NCBI GenBank assembly: GCA_947488175.1
Contig: CANKYO010000010.1
Location: forward strand, 1 to 64,000
Reading direction: 5' to 3'
Source of the DNA: an uncultured Paracoccaceae bacterium
Lineage (GTDB): Bacteria > Pseudomonadota > Alphaproteobacteria > Rhodobacterales > Rhodobacteraceae
DNA length: 64,000 nucleotides
Numbering within the stretch: position 1 is the stretch's first letter; every line of letters begins with the position of its first letter. The position numbers were made by a program, and so were the translations under genes. Below, piece by piece: positions 1-7,127 of this stretch. Under the pieces are notes generated by a model. It searched no databases, was not told where the DNA came from, and saw nothing but the letters and a program-made list of their open reading frames with translations.

Positions 1-469
1 GCGCATCCCAATTTTGCGACCTGAGCGCATGCCAGCAATGCGGTCAGCTGACGAATGTCTGTAATGGGCCGTCCCCAAGTTTCGGTCTATGCAGGAGTAC
101 CAGCCTGCATGAACGCTGTCGCCGCTGCAAAGAAAGCCTTTCAGGCTAGGGAGCAAATCTGACATTCCTGAGGTGAAAATCAAAGACTAACGAAGCAACG
201 CAACGTACGAACTTGAAGACAAGACTTAGTCCCTGAAAACATCTTTGGTGTTCACCAAGTCGGCTTGCGATGAAATGAGCTAGAGGACAGCGCTGACATG
301 ACCTGAATACTCTGAAAGTACGGTTTGGTAGAGCTGGAGCCAATGTCTGCTATGCGGGCTGCAGCCGCAGCATCCGGTACACCGATCAGACGGCGGCTTT
401 GGGCCGTCCCCATTAGCGAAATGCAAGCATGAAGGGAACATGCTGCGCTCGGTCTAACGGCGGCAGAGA
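1..469. other. No gene recognised
   Basis: Only short frames broken by stops are present on both strands, with no recognisable product and no ribosome binding site leading into one. The base composition resembles decayed intergenic DNA next to the element that starts at 470. No RNA gene or terminator was seen. Confidence 0.5.
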
Positions 470-693
470 GCTGATTGTGTTGAAAAACTCAAAAATCCAG
501 ATATCGCGATTTCCCTGCAAAAACCCAATGCGCCAAAAAGTCAGATAAGACTGTTCATGAGGGCGCGAGAGCTGGCATATGAGCTACGGGCTGACAATTT
601 AGCCGAACCCCTCGCCGCAAAGACCTAATCGGCCTATACGACGAAAAAATTCATCGATGAGGCCCAAAACTGGAGTTTTTCAACACAATCAGC
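470..693. repeat. MITE-like element or insertion-sequence remnant with 21-bp terminal inverted repeats
   Basis: The 21 bases at 470-490 (starting GCTGATTGTGTTG) are the exact reverse complement of 673-693 (ending CAACACAATCAGC). The 182-bp interior carries no complete transposase frame. Such long perfect ends around a short non-coding body fit a miniature inverted-repeat element, or the internally deleted relic of a DDE-type insertion sequence. The flanking bases do not show a clear target duplication. The element marks the left side of a region of accessory genes. Confidence 0.7.
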
Positions 694-843
694 CCACTTT
701 GACCGCTATTCTGCAGTGCGGCTAATGCCTACGCAACACTATAGGGCGCATGCATGCCGCCATCTCGTTAGCATCGAACTTGTGGAATACTGTTCTTGTG
801 AACTACGCTCCTTGAGAACATTCGCTGCGGTTGTTGAGGGGCG

Positions 844-1770
844 ATGAGAATGCAGCCTGAGTTGCCTTTGGAAATGCCAAAGATACCGGTCTACAAGACC
901 AAATGGTGTGTGATAGTTTGGATTGACATCTTGGGCTTCGCATCTTTGCTGGCTGGAGTTGAAGCGTCAGACAAAAATGCAACACACAAATTTGCCAGAT
1001 TGGAGTACTTCCTTCAAAGTGAGGTGCTTAACGGTGTTTTCCCTTGGAAGTACGAGAGCCAGCTGTTTTCCGATACTTTAGTATTGACAGTACCAGTTCC
1101 AAAAGATCCTGAACTTGCGTCAGGGTTCTTTTACAGACTTCCGTTTGAAATTGGCATCCTGCAGTGCAAGTTCTTAGAGGCAGGTTTTCCAATCCGAGGT
1201 GCAGTCACTGGCGGGCGTGCAATCAGTGCTAAACGACTGAAGTCCTCATTGATGTACGCTCACCTTGATCGCTACGAGAAAGAATACGCAATCGTTCCTC
1301 GAATTCTGTACGGACTTGGAGAGGTCGATTTCAGAGAACTGGCTGACGAACATTTTGATGCATCAGTCGGAGCAGGGTTGCCAGGATTTGATTGGCCGAT
1401 TGCAACTGCAACTGACGATGATGGGAGGACGTTTATCGACTACATGGTTTGTTGTGGCATCGGCTACAAATCAGGCGACGAGTTCGTCACAACTCACAAA
1501 AAGCTAATAGAAACAAGTCTAGCGGAAGCCGGGAGCAACTCCCGGATCAAAGGCAAGTATCAGTGGATGGCGCAATATCATAATCGGGTTATCGCTAGTG
1601 AATGGTTTGATGAACACTTCGTTGAGTTGTCAAACGACGAGGCGCATGAATTCTTGATTCCTTCTCATTCTATTGAGCGCTTTGAGCCTAAGAGTGTGTT
1701 TCCTGAGCTATCTGAAGATGGCTCGTTCTATTTTAACTGGGATCGCGAAAACCCTTATCGGCATATCTGA
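844..1770 (+). CDS. Degenerate class III nucleotidyl-cyclase-like protein
   Basis: A 308-residue cytoplasmic protein with no signal peptide or membrane segment. It carries three elements in the order and spacing of a class III adenylate/guanylate cyclase domain: WIDILGF with Asp28, FSDTLVL with Asp77, and the loop IRGAVTGG around Arg118. In true cyclases the two aspartates bind the catalytic metals and lie about 45 residues apart, close to the 49 seen here. The rest of the protein is unfamiliar and there is no sensory domain. A GAGG sequence lies just upstream of the ATG at 844; the in-frame ATG at 850 is an alternative start. The gene stands alone, 241 bp before the next frame. It could make a cyclic nucleotide signal or be an inactive relative that binds nucleotides. 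The fold assignment is inference from motifs. Confidence 0.55.
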   Translation: MRMQPELPLEMPKIPVYKTKWCVIVWIDILGFASLLAGVEASDKNATHKFARLEYFLQSEVLNGVFPWKYESQLFSDTLVLTVPVPKDPELASGFFYRLPFEIGILQCKFLEAGFPIRGAVTGGRAISAKRLKSSLMYAHLDRYEKEYAIVPRILYGLGEVDFRELADEHFDASVGAGLPGFDWPIATATDDDGRTFIDYMVCCGIGYKSGDEFVTTHKKLIETSLAEAGSNSRIKGKYQWMAQYHNRVIASEWFDEHFVELSNDEAHEFLIPSHSIERFEPKSVFPELSEDGSFYFNWDRENPYRHI

Positions 1771-2011
1771 GTTCTACTGACTGCCGCACCGAAGCGGACG
1801 TAGGTTTGCGCAAACGAAATGTCAGTTCTGTCCCGCATTCTTGCCATTAGTCGTCGGCGGGTGGACGGCAGCTTTCGTCACTGGATGCGTGTTACAATAA
1901 TTCCTAGTTATCGTTACTTCAATTTCACTTGAACCATTGCTGACCGATCGCTTTCGATCAAGACCATAGATAGAATTTGCTTGCATACCTCTTCGCCGCT
2001 ACGATGTTTCG

Positions 2012-2653
2012 ATGGATTTGGGTGAACAGAAAGACTTATTAGCAGCCTTTGTGGATCGCTGGGGTCAGGTCGAGCTCTATTCGACCGGGTCCCAGCTGAT
2101 CAATTATCCCGGCGTCTTGTACAACGTTGATGGGAGTTCGGATGATCCCCAGATCAATGGGGAAAGCTGGAAGGGTCTGCTCATCGTCAATGGAATAAAC
2201 TCATTGTGTTATGTCACGAACGAGACGCCGGATGGAAACTCTCACCCCAAATTCAGTGTTGGCGGACACATGACGCCCAATCCGGACGGTAAAGTTGAGT
2301 TTGGAGCGGACAGCTATTTGATGCCGCTTTGCTCTTGGCATAACAGTAAGGCAAGGGATGGCGTTCCGTTCACTCATACGAACACACTGATGCTCAAACT
2401 TTCTGGATTTATGGAAGGCGAGATCGCTGCAACCTTCATGGCGAGATTGCCAAGTGAGAAACGCCATTCGATTGTCTATAGCGGCGATGACGGTCCGATG
2501 TGTAAAGACTTGTCTGAACCCGAAGCCGAAGCCGCAGTGAACGGACGCACTTTAGACGAGGTGCTAGGATGCCATCCAGCTGATTTCGTTCTGATGGAGC
2601 AGTTCATTCACGGCGACCAGACACGATACAAGATCAAGACGACATCCTTTTGA
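2012..2653 (+). CDS. Hypothetical protein with an HNH-like motif
   Basis: A 213-residue soluble protein that I cannot assign to a named family. Its middle holds a Cys at LCYVTNE, then GGHMT, then YLMPLCSWHN. A histidine followed after some 30 residues by LCxxHN is the pattern of treble-clef HNH nucleases, where the His is catalytic and the later His/Asn sit on the metal site. Here only one Cys accompanies each element, so metal binding may be weak or absent. The N-terminal 40 residues look globular. The ATG at 2012 has no strong ribosome binding site. It follows the cyclase-like gene in the same direction but 241 bp away, so joint function is not shown. Nuclease activity is a guess. Confidence 0.45.
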   Translation: MDLGEQKDLLAAFVDRWGQVELYSTGSQLINYPGVLYNVDGSSDDPQINGESWKGLLIVNGINSLCYVTNETPDGNSHPKFSVGGHMTPNPDGKVEFGADSYLMPLCSWHNSKARDGVPFTHTNTLMLKLSGFMEGEIAATFMARLPSEKRHSIVYSGDDGPMCKDLSEPEAEAAVNGRTLDEVLGCHPADFVLMEQFIHGDQTRYKIKTTSF

Positions 2654-2819
2654 TTGCCGAAAGGTAGAGTATCCCTCAACTCGCGAAACAATCCAAACGG
2701 GTTCCTTGATCATCGACACATATGGTTCGACGCGAAAATCGCGGGAAAGAGTCGACATGAAGCATCGAATGACCAAAGTTGAACCTGAACTTCATTGCAA
2801 AATTTCGTACGGAACGATT

Positions 2820-4163
2820 ATGAGACATCTTTTCATTTCTATATTTACCGCCTTGCTTACGCTCACCTCTGCAACATTGGCCTCTGCAAATTGCGCTGAT
2901 TTTTCTGGTAGTACGATGAATGTTGGTACTGGACCGATTGCAAATTGGCGAACTGACTACCCTGACCGCATAACTAATTTCGATACGCCATGGTTGGATC
3001 ATTCCTTCACAAATGATCCCCGAGAATACATGGATGCGGTCCTGTCTCAAATTCGACTTGGTTTCAAAATTGACGGCGATAGGCTTGTGGGAACCGGTGA
3101 CGAGCAATGGTGGGCGTCACTTTGGATGGACTACGGTACGTCAGGAAGAGAACGACGCATGGGTCTGACCAAAGAGCGCGGGCCAGACACCGGAGACCTG
3201 TCCGTGGGGAGTTCTGATGAGTACCAGGTATGGGCTATAGGGTTCTACAATGTCGCGGGCGCGACAACTTTCGGAGATATTTTCGCCGATCCATGCGACC
3301 CATCGCTGCCCGTTCAAGTTCGATTTCCGAGGAACACCGTTTCGACGAAGTTTCTGTTCACTGACGCCGATCCAGATGAAGTCCGCTATCTCGAGGGTGC
3401 GCCAGAGTTCAAGGCACTGATTGATCCAACCCCCTCGGGCGGTCCCGCAGAAAACCGCGTCGAGACGGTCGTCAGGCTCTTGCAGGTCGACATTGCGGTG
3501 AAGGACCAGCGTGCCGCGGAAACGGGCTGGGTGTTTGGCACCTTCGGCTGGGTCGGCCCGCGACAAGGGGATGGCCTCTTTGACAATCTCGTGCCGGTTT
3601 CACTTCAGTGGGGCGATGATCCGGGTGTCTATAACCGGGAGATAGCGGAAAGTTGGATAAACCCTGAACTGGACGGGATCATGTACGGTTGGGATGCGCG
3701 GCCAACATTGGGATTCAACGGCCGCGCCAACGGACCTGCGGATAATATTCGCTCATCTTGTATTTCTTGCCACTCAGCTGGGCGGGTTCCCAGATCTTCT
3801 CTCGGATTGCTGGGTTTCCGCTTTGACATGGAGCGCGATGTCTCTGACCCACTTCGTGTGATTCAGCATGTAAATACTTGGTTCACGAACCGCAGCGGGT
3901 CGCAGGTTTTCAAGCCGGATGAACCAAGTGTGTCAGTCTTGGACTATTCACTTCAGCTCGACGCCGCAACGTTCAGATTGTGCCGGGCGTGTCGCGCCGG
4001 TGACCTTTCAGGTCATACTCCACAGCTGTGCCGAACCGCTGGGTTCTACAACAGGCCATACTGCGCATCTGACACCCGCGAAGATGAGATCGCTGGTCGC
4101 CTCGACGCTGAATTGCTGAAGCTCCAGCAAGAACTCAGAACACTAGCTCCGCCTAGGCAATGA
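2820..4163 (+). CDS. Secreted cytochrome-c-like protein with a CxxCH motif
   Basis: The ATG at 2820 gives a 447-residue protein that opens with a typical Sec signal peptide (basic MRHLF, hydrophobic stretch, cut near SANC). The frame continues 114 bases upstream, but those codons look non-coding. A single haem-type motif CISCH lies near residue 318, followed by a cysteine-rich tail (RLCRACRAG, QLCRTAGFYNRPYC). Methionine or histidine could serve as the sixth haem ligand. The first 300 residues have no domain I recognise and may be a lectin-like or enzymatic beta-sandwich. It probably acts in the periplasm. The nuclease gene starts 36 bp downstream, and both proteins are exported, so the two may be co-transcribed. 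Confidence 0.55.
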   Translation: MRHLFISIFTALLTLTSATLASANCADFSGSTMNVGTGPIANWRTDYPDRITNFDTPWLDHSFTNDPREYMDAVLSQIRLGFKIDGDRLVGTGDEQWWASLWMDYGTSGRERRMGLTKERGPDTGDLSVGSSDEYQVWAIGFYNVAGATTFGDIFADPCDPSLPVQVRFPRNTVSTKFLFTDADPDEVRYLEGAPEFKALIDPTPSGGPAENRVETVVRLLQVDIAVKDQRAAETGWVFGTFGWVGPRQGDGLFDNLVPVSLQWGDDPGVYNREIAESWINPELDGIMYGWDARPTLGFNGRANGPADNIRSSCISCHSAGRVPRSSLGLLGFRFDMERDVSDPLRVIQHVNTWFTNRSGSQVFKPDEPSVSVLDYSLQLDAATFRLCRACRAGDLSGHTPQLCRTAGFYNRPYCASDTREDEIAGRLDAELLKLQQELRTLAPPRQ

Positions 4164-4199
4164 CTTTTGTTAACCGCGTTACTCTGGGAGAATTCGAAG

Positions 4200-4715
4200 A
4201 TGGTGGTGATCCAAGCTTTTGTTGCTGCACTCGCTGTAACAACACTGATGACAGCTACTGCTGCGGCTGATCCGTATGTCGCCTTTCTGGAAGATGTTGA
4301 GGCGGATATTATCCGGGACGGTGACACACCGTTGATTCAGATCCGGATGTTCGGCATCGATACGCCTGAGAAACAACAGATGTGCGAAAGAAGCAACGGC
4401 AGCTGCTATCCTTGTGGGCAACGAGCAACCTGGGTTCTCTCTGGATTACTGGTCGGAGAAGCAACATACCGTTTTACTGGGGAATCGACTTATGGACGGC
4501 CTGTGGCGACCATTTTTATGGGGCAACGTGACATAAACCTCGAAATGGTCCGCCAAGGGCACGCAGTCGTCTACGAGCGATACCTTCCAACTGAAATGCG
4601 TGCCCGGTATCTCGAAGTTCAGGAGGAAGCCAAGGATGCCGAAAGGGGCATCTGGCAAGGTCGGTTTATCCTGCCCGAGAAGTGGCGACAGGGCGAACGA
4701 TTGGAATGCGAATGA
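4200..4715 (+). CDS. Secreted thermonuclease-family nuclease
   Basis: A staphylococcal-nuclease-like protein of 171 residues counted from the ATG at 4200; a TTG at 4167 in the same frame is less likely because the 4200 start begins a clean signal peptide ending TAAAADP. The catalytic triad of the family is visible: Arg and Glu in RMFGIDTPE, eight residues apart as in the reference enzyme, and the second Arg in STYGRPVA. Two cysteines in SCYPC may form a disulfide. The family cleaves DNA or RNA with calcium at the phosphodiester bond. The gene lies 36 bp after the CxxCH protein. It probably degrades nucleic acid outside the cytoplasm. Confidence 0.8.
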   Translation: MVVIQAFVAALAVTTLMTATAAADPYVAFLEDVEADIIRDGDTPLIQIRMFGIDTPEKQQMCERSNGSCYPCGQRATWVLSGLLVGEATYRFTGESTYGRPVATIFMGQRDINLEMVRQGHAVVYERYLPTEMRARYLEVQEEAKDAERGIWQGRFILPEKWRQGERLECE

Positions 4716-4825
4716 CCTTGTCGGCTTTCCATCGCGTACCTCGTCTTATCACCTGAGTCATGAAAGCGGACCTTATAGGTCGGCTTAGCAAGTGACCGTG
4801 TAGAATCAATTGAATAGCCGCCAAT

Positions 4826-4848
4826 ACGATAATGGGTCCCATTATCGT
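4826..4848. repeat. Perfect 23-bp palindrome
   Basis: Two 11-bp arms (ACGATAATGGG and its complement) flank a single T. It sits in the 275-bp gap between the nuclease gene and the small-protein/Fic pair. The right arm leads into TTATCGTTAC, a 10-mer also present at 1908 and 5874. It could be a terminator stem without a U-run, an operator, or a recombination site. Confidence 0.5.
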
Positions 4849-4849
4849 T

Positions 4850-4861
4850 ACCGCTCTGGCG
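4850..4861 (+). repeat. 12-bp direct repeat, left copy, flanking the Fic cassette
   Basis: ACCGCTCTGGCG occurs here and again at 5836-5847. The pair encloses the small basic gene and the Fic gene with nothing else. Such flanking repeats can mark insertion of a cassette, but 12 bp is short and chance cannot be excluded. Confidence 0.4.
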
Positions 4862-4990
4862 GACGGGCTCATCAGTGCCCATCGCCCGAAAAGAAGGCTT
4901 CTCAATGGTCCAACCTGCACCGTCACGATGGTGGTGCTACCGAGCGAAATCTTCATACACATTCAATACGGAGCGTGGTAAGTTAGACCT

Positions 4991-5209
4991 ATGAGCAAGA
5001 GCACCGCACTCAAGAGATCGGCGACCACAGGACGCTTCGTGACCAAGGCTTTGGGCAAAAGCAAGGCCACCAAGTTTGCCAAGGTCGAGGGTGTAACCAC
5101 CACCTCGAAATCTGCCAAAACACTTAAGACCTATTCCGATCGCGGCCTCAAAGGCGACGCACTTCGTTCGGCGATCACCGGTACCTTTACCAACAAAAAA
5201 GGGAAATGA
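4991..5209 (+). CDS. Small basic protein with RSAxTGRFVT motifs, Fic partner
   Basis: A 72-residue, lysine-rich protein. The sequence RSATTGRFVTK near residue 9 recurs imperfectly as RSAITGTFTNK near residue 59, so the protein looks like a duplicated short unit. Its last codons overlap the Fic start (4 bp, ATGA), which implies translational coupling. That position is where antitoxins of Fic proteins sit, but the class I inhibitory pattern [S/T]xxxE[G/N] is absent. A related repeat protein is encoded at 23294, in front of the ubiquitin-like operon. It may be an antitoxin, a nucleic-acid binder, or a substrate of its neighbour; the sequence does not decide. Confidence 0.6.
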   Translation: MSKSTALKRSATTGRFVTKALGKSKATKFAKVEGVTTTSKSAKTLKTYSDRGLKGDALRSAITGTFTNKKGK

Positions 5210-5787
5210 GCCGGTACGACGTCACTGAGGATCCCCTCTGTTATCCCGACACCAACGTTCTGAGGAACAAGGCCGACCTAACCGATCAGGACGAGCTTGA
5301 TCAGTTCGAGCAGCTTATGTTCTTAACTCGGTCTGAGGAGCCGCTGCCGGAAGGTGCGCTCGACTATATGCATTATCGAGCGATCCATCATCACTTCTTC
5401 CAAGACGTCTACACATGGGCGGGACAAGCGAGACAAGTTCGAACCGCTAAGGGTGGGAATTGGTTCTGCTATCCAGAGTACATCGATGCCGAGATGAACA
5501 GGATCTTTCGCGAACTCTCTGAAGAGAACCACCTGGCTGACACCAGCAGTGTTCAAGATTTCGCTGAGCGCGCGGCCCACTACATCGCTGACATCAACGC
5601 CGTCCATCCCTTTCGCGAGGGTAATGGGCGTTGCCAACTCACGTTGCTCGATATCCTCATGCAGGTCGCCAGCCTTGAGATGGTCGAGGAAAACATAGAG
5701 GAGGACGAGTTAATGAATGCCATGATATCAAGCTTCGCCGGGGATGAAGCTCCTCTCGTCAACGCGATCATCAAGATGGTAGTCTGA
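5206..5787 (+). CDS. Fic/DOC-family protein with altered Fic motif
   Basis: A 193-residue Fic-domain protein. The family moves AMP or another phosphate-containing group from a nucleotide to a hydroxyl on a target protein. The core HPFREGNGR lies at residues 134-142, preceded by the usual helix with HHHFFQDVYTWAG. The catalytic His134 and the phosphate-binding loop are intact. The second arginine of the canonical GNGRxxR is Leu145 here; in characterised enzymes that arginine holds the ATP gamma-phosphate and contacts the inhibitory glutamate. No inhibitory S/TxxxEG/N helix is visible at either end. The gene is translationally coupled to the small basic protein, as in toxin-antitoxin pairs. It is likely a toxin, although donor nucleotide and target are unknown. 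Confidence 0.85.
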   Translation: MSRYDVTEDPLCYPDTNVLRNKADLTDQDELDQFEQLMFLTRSEEPLPEGALDYMHYRAIHHHFFQDVYTWAGQARQVRTAKGGNWFCYPEYIDAEMNRIFRELSEENHLADTSSVQDFAERAAHYIADINAVHPFREGNGRCQLTLLDILMQVASLEMVEENIEEDELMNAMISSFAGDEAPLVNAIIKMVV

Positions 5788-5835
5788 ATCTGACGATGTC
5801 TACAGGCGCATTCCACCATTGTGACCAGCCTACCA

Positions 5836-5847
5836 ACCGCTCTGGCG
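5836..5847 (+). repeat. 12-bp direct repeat, right copy, flanking the Fic cassette
   Basis: An exact copy of 4850-4861 (ACCGCTCTGGCG), placed 49 bp after the Fic stop codon. Confidence 0.4.
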
Positions 5848-5855
5848 ATGCGCGA

Positions 5856-5884
5856 AGTAACGATAGCTGGAGATTATCGTTACT
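5856..5884. repeat. Inverted repeat between the Fic and thiolase genes
   Basis: Arms AGTAACGATA (5856-5865) and TATCGTTACT (5875-5884) pair perfectly around a 9-base loop. It lies downstream of both converging genes and could end transcription from either side, but no U-run follows on either strand. Its right arm contains TTATCGTTAC, which is shared with 1908 and with the palindrome at 4826. Confidence 0.5.
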
Positions 5885-5918
5885 GCATACGCAAAGACAT
5901 TTATACTAAGCGTTCTTT

Positions 5919-7127
5919 TCAAGGCCTCTGTAAGGCCAAGGCAATCCCTTGACCGACCCCGATGCACATCGTGGCGAGCCCAGTACGTGCGTCCGTGTTT
6001 TGCAATTCCAGCGCCAAAGTGCCGGCAAGCCGCGCTCCCGACATTCCAAGGGGGTGTCCAAGCGCGATCGCGCCGCCATTGGGATTGACGTGAGAGGCAT
6101 CGTCCGCAATCCCGAGTTTGCGCAGAACCGCCAAGGCCTGACTCGCGAAGGCTTCGTTCAGTTCGATCACATCAAAATCTGTCGGTTTCATCCCGATCTG
6201 CTGGCAAAGTTTGAGAGTTGCTGGTGCGGGACCCATGCCCATAATTCTAGGCGATACGCCAGCAGTTGCACCCGCTACAACTCTGGAAATGGGATTCAAC
6301 CCATGCGTTCTTACCGCCCCACCAGACGCAAGCAAAAGAGCCGCAGCACCATCGTTCACCCCCGATGCATTTCCAGCCGTAACGCTGCCGCCCGACCGGA
6401 ATGGTGCCCTTAGCGCAGCGAGCTGTTCCATGGTCGCCGATCGCGGATGTTCGTCCGTGTCGACCAGGGTGACATTGCCCTTTCGATCTTCTATCGGAAC
6501 CGGGATGATCTCCTGAGCAAGCCTGTCGTTGGTCTGTGCAGCGGCCGCCCGTACCTGAGATCGCAGGGCGAACGCATCCTGATCCTGACGCGAAATACCA
6601 AAGTCTTCTGCAACGTTCTCAGCCGTTTCCGGCATGGAATCGACACCGTAAGCGGCATTCATCTCCGGATTAACAAAGCGCCAGCCGATAGTCGTATCGT
6701 GAACCTCAGCAGATCTTGAAAAGCTGGAAGTTGCCTTTGGCATCACAAAAGGCGCGCGCGACATGCTTTCTACGCCACCTGCAACTGCAAGGTCATAAGC
6801 GCCGACCTGAATGGCGCGTGCCACATACATAACAGCATCAAGCCCGGACCCGCACAGCCTGTTGAGCGTTGTTGCCGGAACGGAATCAGGAACACCGGCC
6901 AGCAAGAGCGCCATACGCGCAACATTGCGGTTGTCTTCACCCGATTGGTTTGCACACCCGAAAACAACTTCTCCCAGATTTGCGGGGGCAATATGAGGCG
7001 CGCGTTCCATGAGAGACTTGATCGGAATCGCCGCGAGGTCATCCGCGCGAACGGACGATAACGCGCCACCATACCGGCCAATGGGCGTACGCACGTAATC
7101 ACAAATATAGACGTCCCGCATGCTCAT
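5919..7127 (-). CDS. pcaF: 3-oxoadipyl-CoA thiolase
   Basis: A 402-residue thiolase that cleaves 3-oxoadipyl-CoA with CoA to succinyl-CoA and acetyl-CoA, the last step of the beta-ketoadipate pathway. The nucleophilic Cys92 is in LNRLCGSGLD, the histidine in GGAIALGHPLG near residue 358, and the second cysteine in TMCIGVGQG near 388. The stretch EVVFGCANQSGEDNRNVA is typical of PcaF rather than acetoacetyl-CoA thiolases. Its start overlaps the maleylacetate reductase stop by 4 bp, and it closes the minus-strand operon that begins at 10499. Substrate assignment rests on this context and on subfamily-like sequence. Confidence 0.9.
   Translation of the reverse strand: MSMRDVYICDYVRTPIGRYGGALSSVRADDLAAIPIKSLMERAPHIAPANLGEVVFGCANQSGEDNRNVARMALLLAGVPDSVPATTLNRLCGSGLDAVMYVARAIQVGAYDLAVAGGVESMSRAPFVMPKATSSFSRSAEVHDTTIGWRFVNPEMNAAYGVDSMPETAENVAEDFGISRQDQDAFALRSQVRAAAAQTNDRLAQEIIPVPIEDRKGNVTLVDTDEHPRSATMEQLAALRAPFRSGGSVTAGNASGVNDGAAALLLASGGAVRTHGLNPISRVVAGATAGVSPRIMGMGPAPATLKLCQQIGMKPTDFDVIELNEAFASQALAVLRKLGIADDASHVNPNGGAIALGHPLGMSGARLAGTLALELQNTDARTGLATMCIGVGQGIALALQRP

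Noticed and set aside
4991..5209. Class I Fic antitoxin (VbhA type)
   Set aside because: The [S/T]xxxE[G/N] inhibitory motif is not present; TKFAKVEG is one spacing off. It stays annotated as a small partner of unknown function.
1908..5884. Integron attC sites as an explanation for the TTATCGTTAC repeats
   Set aside because: The sequences do not show the RYYYAAC and GTTRRRY core sites with the spacing of attC, and no integron integrase is present.
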